Assembly: GCF_002088275.1 (NCBI RefSeq)
Contig: NZ_AQQS01000036.1
Coordinates: 1-58,773 of the forward strand
Length of the DNA stretch: 58,773 nt
Reading direction: 5' to 3'
Source of the DNA: Aurantimonas sp. 22II-16-19i
GTDB taxonomy: Bacteria; Pseudomonadota; Alphaproteobacteria; Rhizobiales; Rhizobiaceae
Shown here: positions 16,494 through 25,484 of the stretch, piece after piece
Layout: every line of letters starts with the position of its first letter
Position numbering within the stretch: the first letter of the stretch is position 1
The notes under the pieces: generated by a model
The model's database searches: none
The model's input: the letters and a program-made list of their open reading frames with translations, nothing else
Told to the model about the DNA's origin: nothing
Translations under genes and position numbers: made by a program

Positions 16494-17369
16494 TTGCGAC
16501 TTCGTCTTCTCGGTATGCTCGCGATCGGCTGGCTCGTCGGTCTCGCCACGATCTTCGCACTGGGTGGGGGCATGGTTGGGGGCACGGGCGCGAATGCGCA
16601 GACGGCGTCCGATCCGCGCGACCGGCCGAGCCAGTGCCGGGCGATCGCCAGCCTCGTGCCGAAGGCGACCTTCGCGCAGTTCTCGCCCTCCGAGCGCGGC
16701 CTCTTCGACGGGCGGGCGGGGGACCGGACGGTGACGATCACCTATGTCACCCATGCGACCTTCCTGATCGAGAGCCCGGGCGGGGTCACCGCGGCGACGG
16801 ACTTCGCCGGCTATGCCGGACCGGTGCTCCCCGACATCGTGACGATGAACAAGGCGCATTCCTCCCACAACACGCCGTTTCCCGATCCGGCGATCCGGAA
16901 TGTGCTGAAAGGCTGGAACCCCGAGGGCTACGGGCCGGCGAACCACGCGCTGACCGTCGGCGACATGTATGTGCGCAACGTCACCACCGACATCCGCTCC
17001 TGGGGCGGCGAGATGGAGGCCGACGGCAACTCGATCTTCATCTTCGAGGTGGCGGGGCTGTGCATCGGTCATCTCGGCCACCTGCATCACGGCCTGACCG
17101 ACGACGACTATTCCGCCATCGGCCGGCTCGACATCCTGATGGTGCCGGTGGACGGCGGCATGACCATGAGCCAGGAGGGCATGGGCGAGATCGCCGAGCG
17201 GCTGCAGTCGCGGATCATCCTGCCGATGCACCGCTTCGCCGGCCCGATCGAGCGGTTCCTCGCCAAGCTGCCGGGCTTCGACGTCGAATGGCGGGGCGAG
17301 GACAGGATCACGGTGTCGGTCAAGACCCTGCCGGACCGGCCGACGGTGATCGTGCTGCCGGGCGTCTGA
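16494..17369 (+). CDS. Exported MBL-fold (UlaG-like) protein with altered metal motif
   Basis: The 291-residue protein has an N-terminal signal peptide (hydrophobic 3-28, then ANAQ). The mature part is a metallo-beta-lactamase fold with the usual first strand VTHATFLIESPGGV. The canonical HxHxDH metal motif is replaced by AHSSHNT at 121-127, with later histidines at GHLGHLHH and MHRF. It belongs to an MBL subfamily whose substrate is unknown to me. The start is TTG at 16494, chosen because GGGGAG at 16481-16486 is seven bases upstream and the signal peptide begins exactly there. Confidence 0.82.
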   Translation: MRLRLLGMLAIGWLVGLATIFALGGGMVGGTGANAQTASDPRDRPSQCRAIASLVPKATFAQFSPSERGLFDGRAGDRTVTITYVTHATFLIESPGGVTAATDFAGYAGPVLPDIVTMNKAHSSHNTPFPDPAIRNVLKGWNPEGYGPANHALTVGDMYVRNVTTDIRSWGGEMEADGNSIFIFEVAGLCIGHLGHLHHGLTDDDYSAIGRLDILMVPVDGGMTMSQEGMGEIAERLQSRIILPMHRFAGPIERFLAKLPGFDVEWRGEDRITVSVKTLPDRPTVIVLPGV

Positions 17370-17600
17370 CGCCGGGCAGCGGCCGCCGCGGCGCGGCACG
17401 CTGCAGGTCGGCGGGCGAGCGCCCCATAGCACCAGGCGCGCGGCTTGCCAGCCAGCGGCGACGGGTCTATGGCACCCATTGCAAGATTGCCTTACATCAT
17501 CGCCCCCTCCCGGCCCCTGATCGCCGCGCTTGCGCCGCCCCGATCGGTCCGGGGCAGCCGCCACGAGCGCCTTCCCGCCGCGGCCATTCCGGTTGACCAG

Positions 17601-19112
17601 ATGCCCGAAAACTCGACGCTTCGCCGTCCCTTCATCGTCGCCGCGATCATGGGGGCCATGGCGATGATCGCCATCGAGGCGACGATCGTTTCCACCGCGA
17701 TGCCGCAGATCGCCGGGCAGCTCGGCGATCTGCACCTCTATTCCTGGGTCTTCTCCGCCTTTCTCCTCGCCCAGACGGCGATGACCGTCGCCTTCGGCAA
17801 GCTCGCCGATCTCTACGGCCGCCGGCCCATCCTCCTGATCGGCATCGCCATCTTCCTCGCCGGCTCGCTGCTCTGCGGCCTCGCCTGGTCGATGCCCTCG
17901 CTGATCGCCTTCCGGCTGATCCAGGGCGTCGGCGCCGGCGCCATCCAGCCGGTGGCGCTCACCGTCGTCGGCGACATGTACACGGTCGAGGAGCGGGCCA
18001 AGGTGCAGGGCTATCTCGCCAGCGTCTGGGGGATTTCCTCGGTGGTCGGCCCGCTGGCCGGCGGGCTGATCATCCAGCATCTCTCCTGGGCCTGGATCTT
18101 CTGGATCAACATTCCGATCGGCATCCTGGCGGCGGTCGGCTTCGTCGTCTTCCTCAACGAGGACATCGCCCGCGAAAAGCGCAGCATCGACGTCCTCGGC
18201 GCCTTTCTCTTCGCCGTCTCGGTGGCGGCGCTGATGGTGGCGCTGACCGAGGTCGGCTCGTCGACGAGCGTCGTCGTCTCGGCGCTGGCGGTGTCGATCG
18301 CCACCGGCGTGCTGTTCGTCGTCCAGGAGCGCCGGGTGCGCGATCCGATGATGGACATCGCGCTCTGGCTGCGGCGGGCGATCGCCACGGCCAACCTCGT
18401 GACGCTGCTGAGCGGCATGACGGTGATCGGCCTGACGACCTTTTTGCCGATGTATGTGCAGGGCGTGCTCGGCCAGTCGCCGCTGGTCGCCGGCTTCGCG
18501 CTGACCGCCATGGTGCTCGGCTGGCCGATCGGGGCGACCGTCGCGGCGAAGAACTTCAAGCGCTTCGGGCTTCGCCCGATCCTGCTGTTCGGCGCGGCGC
18601 TGCTGCCGATCGGCGCCAGCGCGTTCCTGTTCCTCGGGCCCGGAATGTCGCCGCTGATCGCCGGCTTCGGCTCGCTGGTCATGGGCTTCGGCATGGGCTT
18701 CCTCACCAACGCCGCCATCGTCATCGTCCAGAGCTCGGTCGGCTGGAGCGAGCGGGGGGCGGCGACCTCGTCGAACATCTTCGCCCGCAATCTCGGCTCG
18801 ACCCTCGGGGCGACGGCGCTGGGCGCGGTGTTCAATCTCAGCCTCGCCCATGGCGGCGGCGGCGCCCTGCCGGCGAGCCTCGACAAGATTCAGGCGCTGC
18901 TCGAGCAGCCGGGCGCGATCGCCGCCGATCCGCAGACCCAGACCGCGCTCGACCATTCGCTGAACCTCACCTTCTGGGCGATGTTCGCCGTCGCGGCGCT
19001 GACCTTCGCGCTGGCGCTCCTGGTGCCGAAGGCGCAGGCGGCGGCGGCGACCGTGCGGGTGCCGGAGACGGCTGCGGCCGTGCCGGAGGCCGTTCCGACG
19101 CCGGAGGCCTAG
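17601..19112 (+). CDS. MFS multidrug efflux transporter (DHA2/EmrB-like)
   Basis: The protein has about 13-14 membrane segments and the MFS loop motif FGKLADLYGRRP between segments 2 and 3. It also has the motif-C-like GPLAGG in segment 5, typical of drug:proton antiporters of the DHA2 group. The frame is open from 17445, but the extra N-terminal 52 residues are not transporter-like, so I place the start at ATG 17601, just before the first membrane helix; 17469 is an alternative. No dedicated TetR-type regulator is adjacent. The substrate is unknown. Confidence 0.88.
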   Translation: MPENSTLRRPFIVAAIMGAMAMIAIEATIVSTAMPQIAGQLGDLHLYSWVFSAFLLAQTAMTVAFGKLADLYGRRPILLIGIAIFLAGSLLCGLAWSMPSLIAFRLIQGVGAGAIQPVALTVVGDMYTVEERAKVQGYLASVWGISSVVGPLAGGLIIQHLSWAWIFWINIPIGILAAVGFVVFLNEDIAREKRSIDVLGAFLFAVSVAALMVALTEVGSSTSVVVSALAVSIATGVLFVVQERRVRDPMMDIALWLRRAIATANLVTLLSGMTVIGLTTFLPMYVQGVLGQSPLVAGFALTAMVLGWPIGATVAAKNFKRFGLRPILLFGAALLPIGASAFLFLGPGMSPLIAGFGSLVMGFGMGFLTNAAIVIVQSSVGWSERGAATSSNIFARNLGSTLGATALGAVFNLSLAHGGGGALPASLDKIQALLEQPGAIAADPQTQTALDHSLNLTFWAMFAVAALTFALALLVPKAQAAAATVRVPETAAAVPEAVPTPEA

Positions 19113-19210
19113 GCGGGACGGCCGGGGAGAATTTCGGCGCAGCGGCGGCGCGACCGGTCATAACAAGCGACTGCGGCTTGGATGTTACTGGCCGGCGAGG
19201 CCGTGGCGGC

Positions 19211-19915
19211 TCAGCCCGCGCACCAGGGATTGCCGTGGTTCGGCCAGGGCTGCGCGAGCCCCTCTGAGATCAGGACGTCGCCCGCGTCACGGCCGTCGGA
19301 CAGGGTGATGGTGACGAGTTTGCGGCCGTATCGGTCTTGTCCGTCGCCATCCAGCGTATAGCCGGTCGAAAGGAGCGACTGCAGGCGGCGGGTGGCCTGG
19401 CGGGCGACGGCCTTTTCGCGCGGGCAATCGGGGCGGGAGATCTCCGGCGCGTCGATGTCGAGGAGCCGCCACTTGGCGCCGCCGGCCCAGCCGGTGTCGC
19501 CGTCGACGAGGCAGGTGACGCGCTTGCCCTGGCCGCAGAGGGGGAGGGCGCCCCATCGCGCCGGCAGGCCGGCCTGCCGGATGAGGGGCGGCGCGTCATA
19601 CGGGCGCGCGCCGATGAGGACCGGCTCCGGCTCGCCCGACCACGTCTCCCCCGACCACATATCCCTCGTCCACGTCTCGCCCGGCCATGTCTCGCCGGAA
19701 AGGGCGAACTCTCGCCCGATCGCGGCATAGGCCCGATCGAGGAAGCCGTTCTCGTACATCTTGCCGGCGAAGATAGCCGCCGCGAACACCGTCACGACGA
19801 CGAGGACGTCGCCGCTCCAGCGCAGGACGGGCGACGGCCTGCCGCGGGACCGGTGGGGCTTGCGCCGGGCGCCCTGCGGCTGCGCGCGGGCGAATGGGGA
19901 CGGGGCGTTTCGCAT
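19211..19915 (-). CDS. Membrane-anchored SNase-like nuclease with GETW repeats
   Basis: Residues 37-52 form one membrane anchor. The C-terminal domain is a staphylococcal-nuclease fold with LVDGDTGW, WRLLDIDAPE, QDRYGRKLVT and GLAQPW, close to thermonuclease family proteins of Hyphomicrobiales. Between anchor and nuclease is a short tandem peptide repeat, GETW-PGETW-TRDMW-SGETW, at about 74-92, encoded by 12-15 base repeats at 19637-19694. The SNase domain usually cleaves DNA or RNA outside the cytoplasm. The start at 19915 is chosen because the upstream ten codons are not conserved. Confidence 0.85.
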   Translation of the reverse strand: MRNAPSPFARAQPQGARRKPHRSRGRPSPVLRWSGDVLVVVTVFAAAIFAGKMYENGFLDRAYAAIGREFALSGETWPGETWTRDMWSGETWSGEPEPVLIGARPYDAPPLIRQAGLPARWGALPLCGQGKRVTCLVDGDTGWAGGAKWRLLDIDAPEISRPDCPREKAVARQATRRLQSLLSTGYTLDGDGQDRYGRKLVTITLSDGRDAGDVLISEGLAQPWPNHGNPWCAG

Positions 19916-20168
19916 GACCCCAGGTTGCAGCGGGCCGGTCGCCAAACCGTCAAAGCGATCGGTCGAATTTTAGGCAACGGCCGTTTTTCCGGCGCGGATG
20001 TCGCCCGGGCCGGGCGTTCCTGGTGTGAGCTTGCGCCGTGCCGGACGTCGGGCGGGAATCGGCTTGCCTCCGGTTCCCGGTGCAAGCATTGTGACGAGTG
20101 TCATTGGCCGCAGTCTTCCGGCTCCGCCCGTTCGTTCCCAGACGCCGACCCGGAGGGATTTCGAGACA

Positions 20169-20888
20169 ATGCCGACGGATCTCTTCGCCGCACCGCTCCT
20201 GCCCTTCTCCATCGCCCTTTGCGGCGTCGTCGCGATCGCGGTCCTGGAAGCGCTGTCGGCCATCGTCGGCCACTCGCTGTCCGGGATCGTCGACGATGCC
20301 ATGCCCGATCTCTCGGCCGGTTCCCACGCGGAACTCGGGGTGGATGGCGCGGCGGGGGGCGGCGTCGAGACCGGCGCCGGAACCGGTGCGCAGGGGGGCG
20401 TGGACGGAGGCTTCGAGGGAAGCTTCCTCGACGGCGCGCTGGACTGGCTGTCCTTCGGCCGGGTGCCGTTCCTCGTCCTGGTCATCCTCTTCCTACTCGG
20501 CTTCGGCGGCAGCGGCATCGCCCTGCAGGCGGCGGCGGACGCACTGTTCGGCGCGCCGCTCGCGCCCCTTCTCGCGGCGATCCCCGCGCTGTTCGGCGGC
20601 GGGCTGGTCATGCGCCATCTCGGCCGCGTTGTCGGAAGGATCATCCCGAAGGAGGAGACGGCGGCGATCAGCCGCGAGAGCTTCGTCGGCCGCATGGGCG
20701 TCGTCAGCGGCGGGACGGCGCGGACCGGTCTGCCGGCGCAGATCCGCATCACCGACGAGCACGGCACCACCCATTACCTCCTCGCCGAACCGGACGACGA
20801 AGGCGAGACCTTCGGGCCCGGAACGCCCGTCATCGTCGTCTCCCTGGCGGGTGCGAGGGCCCGTGTGATGCGTGATCCTACCGCCTGA
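20169..20888 (+). CDS. YqiJ-like OB-fold membrane protein
   Basis: The 239-residue protein has a YqiJ/NfeD-like plan: a membrane helix near the N-terminus (13-35), a Gly-rich loop, and two more hydrophobic segments (about 98-150). A soluble C-terminal OB-fold follows (about 165-235), starting RESFVGRMGVV and ending GTPVIVVSLAGARARV. YqiJ and NfeD partners are encoded beside flotillins and thought to help organise membrane microdomains. The next gene, a flotillin, starts 58 bases after the stop, so an operon is likely. GGAGGG precedes the ATG at a long spacing. Confidence 0.82.
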   Translation: MPTDLFAAPLLPFSIALCGVVAIAVLEALSAIVGHSLSGIVDDAMPDLSAGSHAELGVDGAAGGGVETGAGTGAQGGVDGGFEGSFLDGALDWLSFGRVPFLVLVILFLLGFGGSGIALQAAADALFGAPLAPLLAAIPALFGGGLVMRHLGRVVGRIIPKEETAAISRESFVGRMGVVSGGTARTGLPAQIRITDEHGTTHYLLAEPDDEGETFGPGTPVIVVSLAGARARVMRDPTA

Positions 20889-20946
20889 CCATGTCTCCAG
20901 AACCCCGCCGCGCCAGCCGCTCGCCAGCCATGAGGACTTCGCCACC

Positions 20947-22674
20947 GTGACCGAAACCCTGATTCTCGTCGGAGCCGTCGTCGCGGCGATCGTCGCCGTC
21001 CTCCTGATCTTCGCCCGGCTCTATCGCCGCTCGTCGAAGGAGGTCTCCTATGTGCGGACCGGCCTCGGCGGCCAGAAGGTGATCATGAATGGCGGCGCCC
21101 TGGTCATGCCGGTGGTGCACGAGGTGATCCCGGTCAACATGAACACGCTCAGGCTGGAGGTCCGGCGCGCCGACGAGGCGGCGCTGATCACCCGGGACCG
21201 GATGCGCGTCGACGTGGTCGCCGAATTCTACGTCCGGGCCCAGCCGACGGCCGAATCCATCGCCAACGCCGCCCAGACCCTCGGCCGCCGGACCATGGAG
21301 CCGGAAAGCCTGAAGGACCTGATCGAGGGCAAGTTCGTCGACGCGCTGCGCTCGGTGGCCGCCGAGATGGCGATGGAGGAGCTGCACGAGCGGCGGATCG
21401 ACTTCGTCCAGAGGGTGCAGAACGCCGTCTCGGAAGACCTTCTGAAGAACGGCCTCGAACTCGAGACCGTCTCGCTCACCGGCCTCGACCAGACCAAGCG
21501 CGACTATTTCAATCCCGACAACGCCTTCGACGCCGAGGGCCTGACCAAGCTCACCCAGGAGATCGAGGAGCGGCGCAAGAAGCGCAACGACATCGAGCAG
21601 GACACCCAGGTCGCGATTGCCCGCAAGAATCTCGAGGCCGAGCAGATGCAGCTCGAGATCACCCGCGACCAGGAGTATTTCCGGCTGGAGCAGCAGCGCG
21701 AGATCGCCGTCCGCCGCGCCGGGCAAGAGGCGCTGATCTCGACGGAGAAGGCCCAGCGCGAGCGCGAGGCGCGGGAAGCGCAGATCCACTCTGAACAAGA
21801 GGTGCGGCGCCGCGAGATCGCCCAGAAGCAGGCGCTGGAAGCGGCCGAGATCGAGCGCCGCAAGACCATCGAACTGACCGAGCAGGACCGCGAGATCGCC
21901 ATCGCCGACCGCTCGCGGGCGCGCTCGGAAGCCCAGGCCGAGGCCGATGTGGCGAGGGCGATCGCGGTGCGCGCCGCCGAACAGGTCGAGACGGTGCGCG
22001 AGGTCGAGGCCGCCGAGCGGCGCAAGCAGGTCGATCTCGTCGAGGCGCGCCAGGCGGCCGAGCGCCAGGCGATCTCGGTGCGCGTCGGGGCGGAGGCCGA
22101 GCGGGAGGCGGCCGAGGACCAGGCCGAGGCGCAGCGCCAGATCGCCCGCGGCGATGCGGACAGGGCCCGCATCCTCGCCGAGGCCGAGGCGGACGCGGTG
22201 CGCCAGAAGGCCGAAGCCGACGAGGTGCGCTTCCGGGTCGAGGCGGAGGGCGCGCGGGCGATCAACGAGGCGGCGAACATGCTGTCGGCCGAGCAGATCG
22301 CCATGCAGGTGCGCCTCCGGCTGATCGAGGAACTGCCGAAGATCATCGCCGAGAGCGTCCGCCCGATGGAGCGCATCGAGCAGATCAAGATCCTGCAGGT
22401 CGACGGACTGATGGGCGCCGCCGGCGGCGCTCAGGGCGGCCAGCACGGAGGCAGCGGCGGCGGGGGCGGCAATGGCGGCGGCGGCGAGGCGTCGATGTCG
22501 GACCGGCTGGTCAATTCGGCGCTGCGCTATCGCGGCCAGGCGCCGCTGGTCGACGCGCTCCTGAAGGAGCTCGACCTCGAGGGCGGTCTCGGCAACGTCG
22601 CGCGCAGCGTCGCAGAGATGGGCGAGCGGAAGGCCAACGGCGCCGACGCGCCCCAGCCCGGGATGAAGGACTGA
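20947..22674 (+). CDS. Flotillin (YqiK/FloT-like)
   Basis: The 575-residue protein starts with a single membrane helix (about 5-25), followed by an SPFH/PHB domain (for example SYVRTGLGGQKVIMNGG) and a long Glu/Arg/Ala-rich coiled coil (about 205-450). A Gly-rich linker and a C-terminal oligomerisation segment complete the plan. Flotillins scaffold ordered membrane domains. The frame is open to 20872, but GAGGA at 20932-20936 lies ten bases before a GTG at 20947, and translation from there puts the helix at the N-terminus, as in relatives. It is paired with the YqiJ-like gene. Confidence 0.92.
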   Translation: MTETLILVGAVVAAIVAVLLIFARLYRRSSKEVSYVRTGLGGQKVIMNGGALVMPVVHEVIPVNMNTLRLEVRRADEAALITRDRMRVDVVAEFYVRAQPTAESIANAAQTLGRRTMEPESLKDLIEGKFVDALRSVAAEMAMEELHERRIDFVQRVQNAVSEDLLKNGLELETVSLTGLDQTKRDYFNPDNAFDAEGLTKLTQEIEERRKKRNDIEQDTQVAIARKNLEAEQMQLEITRDQEYFRLEQQREIAVRRAGQEALISTEKAQREREAREAQIHSEQEVRRREIAQKQALEAAEIERRKTIELTEQDREIAIADRSRARSEAQAEADVARAIAVRAAEQVETVREVEAAERRKQVDLVEARQAAERQAISVRVGAEAEREAAEDQAEAQRQIARGDADRARILAEAEADAVRQKAEADEVRFRVEAEGARAINEAANMLSAEQIAMQVRLRLIEELPKIIAESVRPMERIEQIKILQVDGLMGAAGGAQGGQHGGSGGGGGNGGGGEASMSDRLVNSALRYRGQAPLVDALLKELDLEGGLGNVARSVAEMGERKANGADAPQPGMKD

Positions 22675-22693
22675 GCCGGGGCTGCGGTCGCGG

Positions 22694-22711
22694 GCGCGGG
22701 GCCCCCCGCGC
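22694..22711. terminator. GC hairpin between convergent genes
   Basis: Eight-base arms GCGCGGGG and CCCCGCGC flank a two-base centre, 20 bases after the flotillin stop and upstream of the convergent carbonic anhydrase end. There is no T-tract, so it is a structural hairpin or a Rho-assisted end, not a classical terminator. Confidence 0.4.
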
Positions 22712-22783
22712 TCGCTGGCGTTCACGCCGTCAGCCCCGGTCTTCGACCGGCGCCAGGGGGTTACCGCTCGAGCGCCGCAGGTA

Positions 22784-23497
22784 TCAGCCGTCGAGGAAGG
22801 TGATCCGGCCGGATGCGAGATCGTGCATCGCGCCGACGACCATCAGATCCCTGGCGTCGGCCATCTCCCTGATCGCCGGGCTGTTGTCGAGGATGAACCG
22901 CGCGGCGTTGCGGACATTCGCCTCGGCGACCTTCTGGACGAAGCCGGCGTCCTTGGAGGTCGGCGTCTCTGCGTCGGTGGAAGCCGCCTCGACGACCGGC
23001 CGGATGTTCGCCAGCGTCGCGGTGAGATTGCCGAACTTCACGTCGTCGATGGCACCCTTGATGGCACCGCAGTCGCTGTGGCCGAGGATGCAGATCAACC
23101 GCGCCCCGGCGACCGCGGTGGCGAATTCGAGGCTGCCGAGAATGTTGGTGTCGACGAAGTTGCCGGCGATGCGGGCATCGAAGACGTCGCCGATCTTCTG
23201 ATCGAAGACCAGCTCCGGCGGCACCCGGGAATCCATGCAGCCGACGATCGCGGCGAAGGGCGCCTGGCCGGTGGCGGTCGCCGCGGCCTGCTTCACCAGA
23301 TCGCAATTGACCGTCTGGCCCGAGACGAAGCGCTCGTTGCCCGCCTTCAGCAGCGCCAGCGCATCGGCCGGCGTCACCGAAGCCTGCCGCTCGCGGGTGA
23401 AGACCGCGCACTGGTTTTCCTCAGCGAAGGCCGGCCGCGCCAGTGCAGCCAGCGGTACGGCCGCAAGGCAGCCGCAGATCATCCGTCGATTCAGCAT
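22784..23497 (-). CDS. Exported beta-class carbonic anhydrase
   Basis: Carbonic anhydrase interconverts CO2 and bicarbonate. Zinc ligands and the Asp-Arg dyad are visible: C87, D89 and R91 in GCMDSR, then H140 and C143 in GHSDCG. The N-terminus MLNRRMICGCLAAVPLAAL ends in ARPAFA, a signal peptide with paired arginines, so export by Sec or Tat to the periplasm is expected. This matches the periplasmic beta-CA group. The start at 23497 has GGAGG seven bases upstream. It is divergently placed from no obvious partner; the TerC gene lies upstream on the same strand. Confidence 0.93.
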   Translation of the reverse strand: MLNRRMICGCLAAVPLAALARPAFAEENQCAVFTRERQASVTPADALALLKAGNERFVSGQTVNCDLVKQAAATATGQAPFAAIVGCMDSRVPPELVFDQKIGDVFDARIAGNFVDTNILGSLEFATAVAGARLICILGHSDCGAIKGAIDDVKFGNLTATLANIRPVVEAASTDAETPTSKDAGFVQKVAEANVRNAARFILDNSPAIREMADARDLMVVGAMHDLASGRITFLDG

Positions 23498-23688
23498 GTT
23501 CAACCTCCGGTCCACAAAGGACGCCGCAAATGCGCGGCGAGGTTAACAAGCTGGAGGACCGGAGGCGACGAGATTGAGCGGCCGGAGGCGAGCGGTTCGG
23601 CAGAATCGCGCGGCGTCGTCAACCGACTGGAAATGTGGCCGCGCGATTTTGCCTCAAACTCTTCCGTTACAGGCGGGCCGTGGCCCGC

Positions 23689-24516
23689 TCACGTCACCGT
23701 CGGCGGGGCGCCGTGGACCTGGGCCGGGACCTTGTGGGGCGCAGCGGATGCGCCCTCGGCTGCGGCCGGGGCGGCCCGCTCGCGGTCCAGCCGGCGCTTG
23801 CGCTTGGCGAGGATGTTGAGGACCTCGACCAGGCCGGAGAAGGCCATCGCCGCGTAGATGTAGCCCTTGGGCACGTGGAAGCCCATGCCGTCGGCGATCA
23901 GCGTCATGCCGATCATCAACAGGAAGCCGAGGGCCAGCATCACCACCGTCGGGTTCGCCTCGATGAAGCGCGACAGCGGGTCGGCGGCGAGCAGCATCAC
24001 CAGGACGGCGACGACGACGGCGATGACCATGATGCCGATCTCGTCGGTCATGCCGACGGCGGTGATGATCGAATCCACCGAGAAGACGAGGTCGAGCAGC
24101 AGGATCTGCATGATCACCGCGCTCATGGTGACGGTCGCGGCCTTCGAGACCATGGTGTCCTTGTGATCCTCGGGATCGACCGAATGGTGGATCTCCTTGG
24201 TCGCCTTCCAGACGAGGAAGAGACCGCCGGCGATCAGGATCAGGTCGCGCCAGGAGAAGCCGTGGCCGAACAGCTCGAAGAGCGGCTCGGTCAGCTGGAC
24301 GATGAAGGCGACGGTGGACAGGAGGCCGAGGCGCAGGACGAGAGCGAGGCCGATGCCGATGCGCCGCGCGGTCGCCCGTTGCCCCTCCGGCAGCTTGTTG
24401 GACAGGATCGAGATGAAGACGAGATTGTCGATGCCGAGAACGATCTCCATCACCACAAGGGTGAGCAGCGCCACATAGGCGGAGGGGTCGGCAAGAAAGT
24501 CGAACATGTCGGCCAT
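23689..24516 (-). CDS. TerC family integral membrane protein
   Basis: The 275-residue protein has about seven membrane helices. It shows the TerC/YgdQ hallmarks: [15 protein letters not shown] in the first segment and [18 protein letters not shown] in the fourth, each with a buried acidic residue. TerC relatives have been linked to tellurite resistance and to metal (manganese) loading of exported proteins; the exact role here is unknown. The C-terminus is a charged Ala/Pro-rich tail. ATG 24516 has AGGAG six bases upstream; the longer open frame is not conserved. Confidence 0.9.
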   Translation of the reverse strand: MADMFDFLADPSAYVALLTLVVMEIVLGIDNLVFISILSNKLPEGQRATARRIGIGLALVLRLGLLSTVAFIVQLTEPLFELFGHGFSWRDLILIAGGLFLVWKATKEIHHSVDPEDHKDTMVSKAATVTMSAVIMQILLLDLVFSVDSIITAVGMTDEIGIMVIAVVVAVLVMLLAADPLSRFIEANPTVVMLALGFLLMIGMTLIADGMGFHVPKGYIYAAMAFSGLVEVLNILAKRKRRLDRERAAPAAAEGASAAPHKVPAQVHGAPPTVT

Positions 24517-24662
24517 CGGGGCTCCTGCGGCGCGTAGTGGCGATTCAAGATGTCGGACGTGATGTTTCGCGTCCTTTCGGACGCTCGGCAATCCCATGTC
24601 CGCAGCCGGCCGGCGCGGACAGGCGTCAGATGTGGCGTCGCGTCACGAAGGCCAGATCGGCC

Positions 24663-25484
24663 CTACCAGAAATCCGGGCGCTGCTCCTGCAGCCGGGCGC
24701 CGATGCGGACCGGCGACACCTTCTCGGCAAGGCCGGTGCGATCGGAGATCTCCACCGCCAGCCCGCAGATGGTCGCCGGCCCCTGGGCGGCCTCGAAGCG
24801 GCCGCGCGGGATCTTCGTGACGAAGCGGTTGAGCGGCTCCTCCTTCTCCATGCCGAGGGAGGAGTCGTAGTCGCCGCACATGCCGGCATCGGACTGGAAC
24901 GCCGTGCCGCCGGTGAGGATCTGGTGGTCGGCGGTGGGGACATGGGTGTGGGTGCCGACGACGACGCTGGCGCGGCCGTCGAGAAAATGCGCCATCGCCT
25001 GCTTCTCCGAGGTCGCCTCGGCATGGAAGTCGACGATGACGGCGTCGGCCTGTTCGCCGAGCGGGCAGGAGCCGACGAAATGGTCGGCGCAGGCGAAGGG
25101 ATCGTCGAGGTCGGGCGACATGAAGACCCGGCCCATGATGTTGGCGACGAGGACGCGCGCGCCGTTCTTTGCCTCGTAGAGGCCGGAGCCGTTGCCGGGG
25201 GCGCCCTTGGGATAGTTCAGCGGCCGCAGGAAGCGCTCCTCGCGGGTGCAGAACTCCAGCGCTTCCCGCTGGTCCCAGACATGGTTGCCGGTGGTCACCA
25301 CGTCGGCGCCCGAGGCCACCGTCTCCCTGAAGATGTCCTCGGTGATGCCGAAGCCACCGGCGGCGTTCTCGCCGTTCACCACCACGAAATCGAGCCGGTA
25401 GTCGGCGACGAGGCCGGGAAGGGCGGCAAACACCGCATTGCGGCCGGCTCTGCCGACCATGTCACCGAGAAACAGAAATCGCAT
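24663..25484 (-). CDS. ymdB: YmdB-family metallophosphoesterase
   Basis: This is the TIGR00282 group of dinuclear-metal phosphodiesterases; Bacillus YmdB hydrolyses cyclic nucleotides in vitro. The 273-residue length is standard. Metal-ligand motifs are visible: FLGDMVGRAGR, VVVNGENAAGG, TTGNHVWDQ, and later VDFHAEATSEK and VGTHTHVPTAD. The ATG overlaps the stop of the GST gene as TGATG, so the two are translationally coupled. In relatives ymdB sits between 5-FCL and yebC, and here it keeps that order on the strand. Confidence 0.95.
   Translation of the reverse strand: MRFLFLGDMVGRAGRNAVFAALPGLVADYRLDFVVVNGENAAGGFGITEDIFRETVASGADVVTTGNHVWDQREALEFCTREERFLRPLNYPKGAPGNGSGLYEAKNGARVLVANIMGRVFMSPDLDDPFACADHFVGSCPLGEQADAVIVDFHAEATSEKQAMAHFLDGRASVVVGTHTHVPTADHQILTGGTAFQSDAGMCGDYDSSLGMEKEEPLNRFVTKIPRGRFEAAQGPATICGLAVEISDRTGLAEKVSPVRIGARLQEQRPDFW

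Noticed and set aside
16488..18956. 822-codon antisense frame over the MBL and MFS genes
   Set aside because: It spans two well-supported genes and their spacer, is highly charged and repetitive, and matches nothing.
20878..22725. 615-codon open frame antisense to the flotillin gene
   Set aside because: It is a Leu/Arg/Asp-rich shadow of the coiled-coil coding sequence with no recognisable family.
23867..24166. Extra small gene inside terC
   Set aside because: It lies wholly within a well-supported gene on the other strand and carries no domain.
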